In this document: piece by piece, positions 59,401 to 64,000 of the stretch
Layout: the number at the start of each line of letters is the position of its first letter
Position numbering within the stretch: the first letter of the stretch is position 1
Source: Acanthochromis polyacanthus
Taxonomy: Eukaryota > Chordata > Actinopteri > Pomacentridae
Length of the DNA: 64,000 nucleotides
NCBI RefSeq assembly: GCF_021347895.1
Contig: NC_067127.1
Coordinates: 19,378,984 to 19,442,983 of the forward strand
Direction: 5' to 3'
The notes under the pieces: generated by a model
Told to the model about the DNA's origin: nothing
What the model saw: only the letters and a program-made list of their open reading frames with translations
Database searches by the model: none
Position numbers and translations under genes: made by a program

Positions 59401-62400
59401 GTGTGTGAGCTGTTGGTTTCTGCGTCTCTGGGCCAAATACCGTATAATCAAGTTGTCATTTGTAGTCTGGAGTGTGCTGCTACTTGATGGGTACTGAGAG
59501 GAAACAGGATTCAAATACAGTTCACGCAGAGCAGGGGTTGGTCAGCAGGGGCCTGAGGCTGATTTCTGCCCCAGGGCCTCCTTGCAGGGCAATTTGACCT
59601 TAAAGCAGTTAATACTGTGCATAGTTACACTGCATTTTAAATTTGCCCGTGTCCCAGAGACTGTATTGTTGTTGCCATCTTCAGGTTCAACCGATCCTGT
59701 TAAAATTCAACTGCACTCACTGAAGACATCAACTAAAGCGGCAACGCGCGACAGTCTGCCTGATAAACATGCTGGACCTCAGGTGGGTGATGACTGAATT
59801 AGTTTTCCTGTTGAAGTGCACTGTGGTGCCTTCAATTTACTTGTTTTGCCCAACTGAGAAATTAAGCATTTCACACATTAAACAGTTCATTCATTTTTCC
59901 TGTTTAACTCTCTGAGCACATAAGCACTCATTGATTTATACACTCAATCTAGTACAGTGCAGACATTGTGGTTGAACCCATGCTGCCGGCTTAGTTTCTA
60001 GACAAAGTAGTTATTATTGCATTTCATCACGTCGCTACTGAATTAATCACCTCCCTATCACAACACAAGAGCATATTGAATATGTAAAATAACAATCCAC
60101 CTTGCATGTTAAAGCATCACATCAGACTACTATTATGTGGGCAGGTGTTCACTTTGAGAACATAACCCTGCTTTACTGTTTAGTTTCTGGATCTGCTAAT
60201 TGAAGTAATCATAATTATCCTGACAGACATTATTCTAGTTTGAGAGTGTTGTCTAGTGAATGGAGGTCTGATTGATGTCTGTATTTAAACACTACAGGAG
60301 GAGAAAAGCAAACACGCTGCTTGCTGATGTGTAAAAACATTCGGATTCAATTAAGTGTGTACATCTGGATTTTTGTATTAGCTTTTGTTTTTCATTCATC
60401 ATTTAAAAAAACATCCTGGCATTGTGTGCTTTTAGGCGCATTAGCAGTGTTCACTTTAGGGATGCTCATTTAAGTGCATTTGTTTGGTTCATACTGAAAG
60501 ATCAATACAACTAAAGGATGGAATGTGATAATATTTGACTCATAAATTCTTGTCGCTCACAGAATGAACTGAATTTTGGAGATTTTATCTAGTTTTCTGC
60601 ATCTTAATTCAATTAAATACCTGCAAAGCTAATGTTACCATGCAAACAAATAGTAACATGACAATCCACGAAATAGCAAACATGATAAACACGCCTATTA
60701 TTCAGTGTTTTTGCATTGTTGCTGCCGTATTTGATCATCTTTTGCTCAGAACACTGCTGTGCCAAAGTCCAGCCTTGCAGAGCTGCTAGCATGGCTGTAG
60801 TCTGCCTCATTATACATTTACACTGACTTCATGAATTTTAACTAAGGTGAATTTGAGCAGATTGAGTTGGATTTTGGAGCCACTGCAGATCAGCAAATAT
60901 TGGCGATAATTTGTTCGAAACATTACACTGTTTATATTACAAATTAATGGTCTACTTAACCATATTGGAATTTAAGAGAGAAATTAATTCGAATTTGTGT
61001 GCAGGACTTTATTGATGTGCTGGATATTCTATTTTTTTAAAAAGCACTGATGTGAATAGATATCAATAATACATAAGCTTTATGTATTCAGTAGTTTGTA
61101 AAGATGAAGAACGAAAGACAGAAATCAACACTAATAAGCATCCAAGAATTAATCCGGTAAAAAAAACAAAAAACAATCATCCATTGGGGTTTCATGAACT
61201 AAAGCACAAAAGACAGTTTTGCATAATAAATTGTCAGAAATCCAAGAAAAATGCTTTGATTTCTGTCAAACACAAGCTTTGGCCCGTTCCAAGTCTGCAA
61301 TCTTTAGCTTTTTTTTAGAAGTTTCTGTGTGTTTTTTAAAATAACAAAACTATGAATATTGTATTTTAAGGCCTTTTCTTCTGATCTGGGACTGCGGACA
61401 GACAACTCAGCAGCAGCTCAGCGCTTCAGATACACCTCTGCAACACAGAGGTCAGAACCTTTAAATCACAGTGAAGTTAGACAAAGCTCACCTCCCACAT
61501 AATCCATCAAGTAGCGCCCACACACGCTGTCATTCTGCTTGGAGTGTTATTGGGAGTGAAGTGGTTTGATTTTGTGCTCCAGTGATGTCATGAGGGAACA
61601 CTGTGTTCGCTTGTTGTGTTAATTGCTGCTCAATGAAATCATGCAGATGAACTGTAGCCTTGCTTAAAGCCTCAGGGAAGAATCAGCTTCTCGGTTAATA
61701 AGCTGTCTAATATACTTTGCGCAATGAAGGAGGTCTCTTTAAGAATCCAAATTAAGGCAAATAACTTCTGGGAATCAACTTAATCAATTGTACTTGAGGC
61801 GCTTGCTTCGAGTGTTTAATGGCCAGAATTGTACGTTTAATCACAGAAGTTATGAAGAAGTCCGCTGGGACAGGAAGTTGCCACGGCGCTTGCAGGCCCC
61901 AGAAACAACCCTGGAGAAACTGGCGGACCCAGTGAGTGAGCGACCCTCATCGAGGCGCTACAACGGCCGACCTCAGCTGTGGCAGGTGAGCCATGGAAAC
62001 CAAACAATGACAAACGCTGCTAAGACCGGAGCTGAGCTGTTTTCTAATGCTGACGGCTGCTAAAGGTTTATACTCAATCCCACAACTGAGTGAAGGAAAT
62101 TTGAATTTTTAGTGATTTCTCTTTCGGAAAAGGGTCATAAATATCACAGGGATTTTTCAAAGAATAGAGCTCAAGAGTTCCATGTAGCTCCATGATAGCT
62201 CTGAAAGATCTGATTTACTGTTAAGAAAGTAGTACAGACACTGTGTTATAATTGATGTACCTGAATGTAAAAACTAAAACTCTCCTCATACGTATCACTC
62301 TTGTCATTTAAAAAATCAGCGAGAGAAACACTTCAGGACCACTGCACCCAGGATCGGAGTGGGACTCACTTTCAGCCCTGGACTTTCATGCGTCACCCCT

Positions 62401-62442
62401 GCCCACTTTAGATCACGACCTATTACTATTAAAATCATGTAA
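55988..62442 (+). CDS. spmip7: Sperm microtubule inner protein 7 homologue (SPATA48/C7orf72-like), five exons
   Basis: Exons 55988-56408, 59685-59782, 61371-61450, 61847-61985 and 62320-62442. All have AG acceptors and GT donors, and phases (1, 0, 2, 0) join into one frame of 286 aa. Motifs: HVIRRLNSSLY near the N-terminus, SGICVDLSEDKAWNSRRIPD and ALRARL at the end of exon 1, RYTSATQR across exons 3-4, then SYEEVRWDRKLP and SRRYNGRP. These W/R/P-rich, domain-poor motifs fit the SPATA48 family, whose mammalian member is a sperm flagellar protein now named for a place inside doublet microtubules. The location after vwc2 agrees with mammalian gene order. It is shorter than the mammalian protein (about 440 aa, from memory), so exons at either end may be missed. 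No defects are seen. Confidence 0.75.
56409..59684 (+). other. spmip7: spmip7 intron 1
   Basis: AT-rich, no coding exon seen. It contains one family T MITE (58.29-58.66 kb). A possible acceptor at 57300 (CTGTGCAG|GA) gives a stop within eight codons in phase, so I did not use it. Confidence 0.65.
58293..58661 (-). mobile_element. Tc1-type MITE family T, copy 4 (inverted)
   Basis: Begins AGTAAGGTTCAAAGGTTTGG and ends AAACTTTTGAAAGGTAGTGT. The interior is collinear with the 47.4-kb copy (GGTACAGAGGAACATTTCTA, GTGTTCTAATGCTACATTGT). Confidence 0.85.
59685..59782 (+). CDS. spmip7: spmip7 coding exon 2
   Basis: 98 nt from CATCTTCAG to CTCAG|GTGGGT. In the phase set by exon 1 it is open and encodes GSTDPVKIQLHSLK and then a Ser/Thr/Lys-rich part. 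Both ends are good splice sites. Confidence 0.7.
61371..61450 (+). CDS. spmip7: spmip7 coding exon 3
   Basis: 80 nt, acceptor TATTTTAAG, donor ACAGAG|GTCAGA. Encodes AFSSDLGLRTDN and QRFRYTSATQ, ending in phase 2. Confidence 0.75.
61847..61985 (+). CDS. spmip7: spmip7 coding exon 4
   Basis: 139 nt, acceptor TTAATCACAG, donor TGGCAG|GTGAGC. Encodes SYEEVRWDRKLPRRLQAPET, LEKLADPVSERPSSRRYNG and RPQLWQ, the most family-like part after exon 1. Confidence 0.85.
62320..62442 (+). CDS. spmip7: spmip7 candidate last coding exon
   Basis: The acceptor AAAAAATCAG is followed in the correct phase by an open frame REKHFRTTAPRIGVGLTF that stops at TAA 62440-62442. The acceptor is weak in pyrimidines and I do not recognise the C-terminal sequence, so the true gene could continue beyond the window. 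Confidence 0.5.
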   Translation, partial: REKHFRTTAPRIGVGLTFSPGLSCVTPAHFRSRPITIKIM

Positions 62443-62559
62443 TTCTAGCCTTGCATGTTAAGTCTACAATAGCGCACTGTTCTGCAAAGTCTTGTAATTC
62501 AGTGTGTTTTTCTAAAATGTTTCCAATCCAGTGCAAGTAAAGGTTGCTTCACAGTGTGG

Positions 62560-63095
62560 ATCATAGACTGTATATATAGTGGACGTAGCATCTGGCTCCA
62601 GAATTGAAGCCCACCCGGAAGTGCCAAAACTTGCAATATCACGCCGTCCGCTTGGGCTGGCTCCAAAAAGCTTTTGCTCCATAGACCCCAATTCATTTTT
62701 GGAAAAAATAAAATTTGATAGACTGATTTTCTACAGCTCAGGATTTTTTTCCCGTTAGTTTTCATGGTCAAAATGAGAGATCAGGTGGCCGATCTTAAAA
62801 TAAATCAATACTGAATTTTAAATAAATCGTTAAAGTTGGCGGAGCCAGGGGGCGTGGCTATACTTGATAGACGAGCAACAGAAGCCTCTGCGGTAAAATG
62901 TGGGCGGGATAAGCGAGTTCTCAGCCAATCCTGCCCCTAGTTACTCTCCGGTCCAGTCTGTTTGATGATGCTTTTTACGTCACTGGCTCCAAAAAATCCA
63001 AAACGGCGACCAGGAAGTAGCAAAATCCGGGCTTCATTTTCTCGGCGTTGAAACCAACGGGTGACGTCACGGTTAGTTTACGCCTGGTGTGGATA
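62560..63095. mobile_element. Non-autonomous fish-type DNA element
   Basis: Starts CATAGACTGTATATATAGTG with GGACGTAGCATC and ends in GAAACCAACGGGTGACGTCA with CGGTTAGTTTACG. The GACTGTATATA...GGACGTAGCA and GTGACGTCACCC(G/A)TTGG motifs are characteristic of a common teleost repeat as I recall it. No coding capacity. Confidence 0.55.
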
Positions 63096-63594
63096 TATTT
63101 CAACATGAGTGCACATCTCCAAGATCATTCTTTACAACAATATCAGAATCTATGTCCTGTTCAAATAAGTGTTCAAGGATATCCAAACCTTAAAAATGGC
63201 ATAAAAGAAAAAATAAAAATATTAAATTAAAAAAATAAAATAAAATAAAAGGTGTTGCCCTTTCTAATAACACTATCATCTCTTTTTCCTCTGCAAGGAA
63301 ACAGTTACATCACAACTTAGATTTCACAAATATGAGAACATCAGTTAAAGGGCTCATCTCCATCATTACTCTTTACAACATCACAATGTCCTTTTTTTGC
63401 AATATCAAATATCAAGCAAATTAGTGTTCACAGATATCTAATCATCATGAATAAAGAATAATTATTGTTCCGTGTACGGTCCGTGACCGGCCCACCGGGA
63501 ATTGTCCCAGTCCTCCTGATTAGCCACCCCAGGCCTGACTGCACCTGTTTTTAGCCTTTTTTTAGCCTTTCTATTTTTAAAAGTCTTTGTGTAT

Positions 63595-63735
63595 TTTGTT
63601 TTTGTAATACTGTCTGATTTGCTGTATATGTAACCTGTTTTTGTTGTTCATCTTGTCGTATGCTGCAAAATGAGAAGTAGTTCTCAACTAACTTTCCTGG
63701 TAAAATAAATGTAAAATAAAAAATAAATTAAAAAT
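63595..63735 (+). repeat. Probable LINE 3' end fragment
   Basis: GAAGTAGTTCTCAACTAACT followed by CCTGGTAAAATAAATGTAAA and an A/T tail resembles the 3' terminus of a fish LINE (CTCAACT..C.TACCTGGTTAAATAAA). No coding part is present. Confidence 0.5.
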
Positions 63736-63813
63736 GTAAGTAATTAGCACTTTTTCTTCTAATCCATTCATTTACATATATTTTTTTTTGTATTTGGCCC
63801 TAGTAAATGGATA

Positions 63814-64000
63814 AATCCATCCATTATCTACATATCTAATCCTCATTAGGGTCACCGGGGAGCTGGAGTCTATCCCAGCTGACTTAGAGTGAAGGCAAGA
63901 GACACCTTAGACAGGTCAGCAGTCTATCACAGGGCTACATATACAGACAGACAATCACACTCACATTCACACCTACAGATAATTTAAAATCACCAATCAA
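63814..64000. repeat. Fish interspersed repeat, cut by the window end
   Basis: GGGTCACCGGGGAGCTGGAG, TCTATCCCAGCTGACTTAGA, GACAGGTCAGCAGTCTATCA and ACTCACATTCACACCTACAG make up a very common fish repeat. Its class is uncertain. Confidence 0.6.

Larger units (their letters stand above)
62443..64000. other. Region downstream of spmip7
   Basis: No exon is seen. It consists mostly of fish-type repeats at 62.56-63.09, 63.60-63.74 and 63.81-64.00 kb, with an A/T-rich AAAAT-type low-complexity stretch at about 63.21-63.25 kb. The AATAAA at 62707-62712 is the first poly(A) signal after the stop and lies inside a repeat. Confidence 0.6.

Overview
This is vertebrate DNA, almost certainly from a ray-finned (teleost) fish. 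Coding exons are short, widely spaced and bounded by GT/AG splice sites, more than 90% of the window is non-coding, and the interspersed repeats are fish-type: Tc1/mariner relatives, tRNA-like SINEs, and a 5'-truncated LINE next to a GATA microsatellite. The species cannot be named from this window. Nothing looks prokaryotic, and there are no CRISPR arrays, operons or functional tRNA/rRNA genes. Most long reading frames are chance frames in introns or transposon debris.

Three protein-coding genes are supported, all on the + strand. (1) 941-5212: the 3' half of pcbp4, a poly(rC)-binding KH-domain protein. Six exons are present, including KH3 and the PCBP4-type C-terminal tail; the start of the gene lies left of the window. 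(2) About 10.78-42.8 kb: vwc2 (Brorin), a secreted BMP antagonist with von Willebrand C (chordin-like) repeats. It has a CpG-rich probable first exon/promoter near 10.78-11.3 kb, three coding exons (23347-24015, 25395-25524, 41990-42141) encoding 316 aa, and introns of about 12, 1.4 and 16.5 kb. (3) 55988-62442: a gene of five phase-compatible exons (286 aa) that I read as spmip7 (older names SPATA48/C7orf72), a sperm microtubule inner protein. As I recall the mammalian map, VWC2, ZPBP, SPATA48 and IKZF1 lie together, which supports the call; no ZPBP exon is visible here.

Between the genes and in the introns lie many degraded mobile elements. They include four copies of a ~360-bp Tc1-type MITE, a 339-bp MITE that keeps the C-terminal end of a DDE transposase, several decayed Tc1-like transposons, an unclassified family in both orientations (four copies), a tRNA-like SINE on the minus strand and a possible second SINE family, a LINE 3' end, and a block of degenerate GAATGTTC-like repeats. 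Repeat-poor stretches (about 11.3-13.9 kb, 29-31 kb and 50.4-55 kb) are the best places to look for conserved regulatory DNA.

I found no convincing new biological system. The most unusual local structures are a perfect 17-bp hairpin in vwc2 intron 1, an exon that begins with an upstream ATG and short uORF in the vwc2 leader, and the transposase-bearing MITE.
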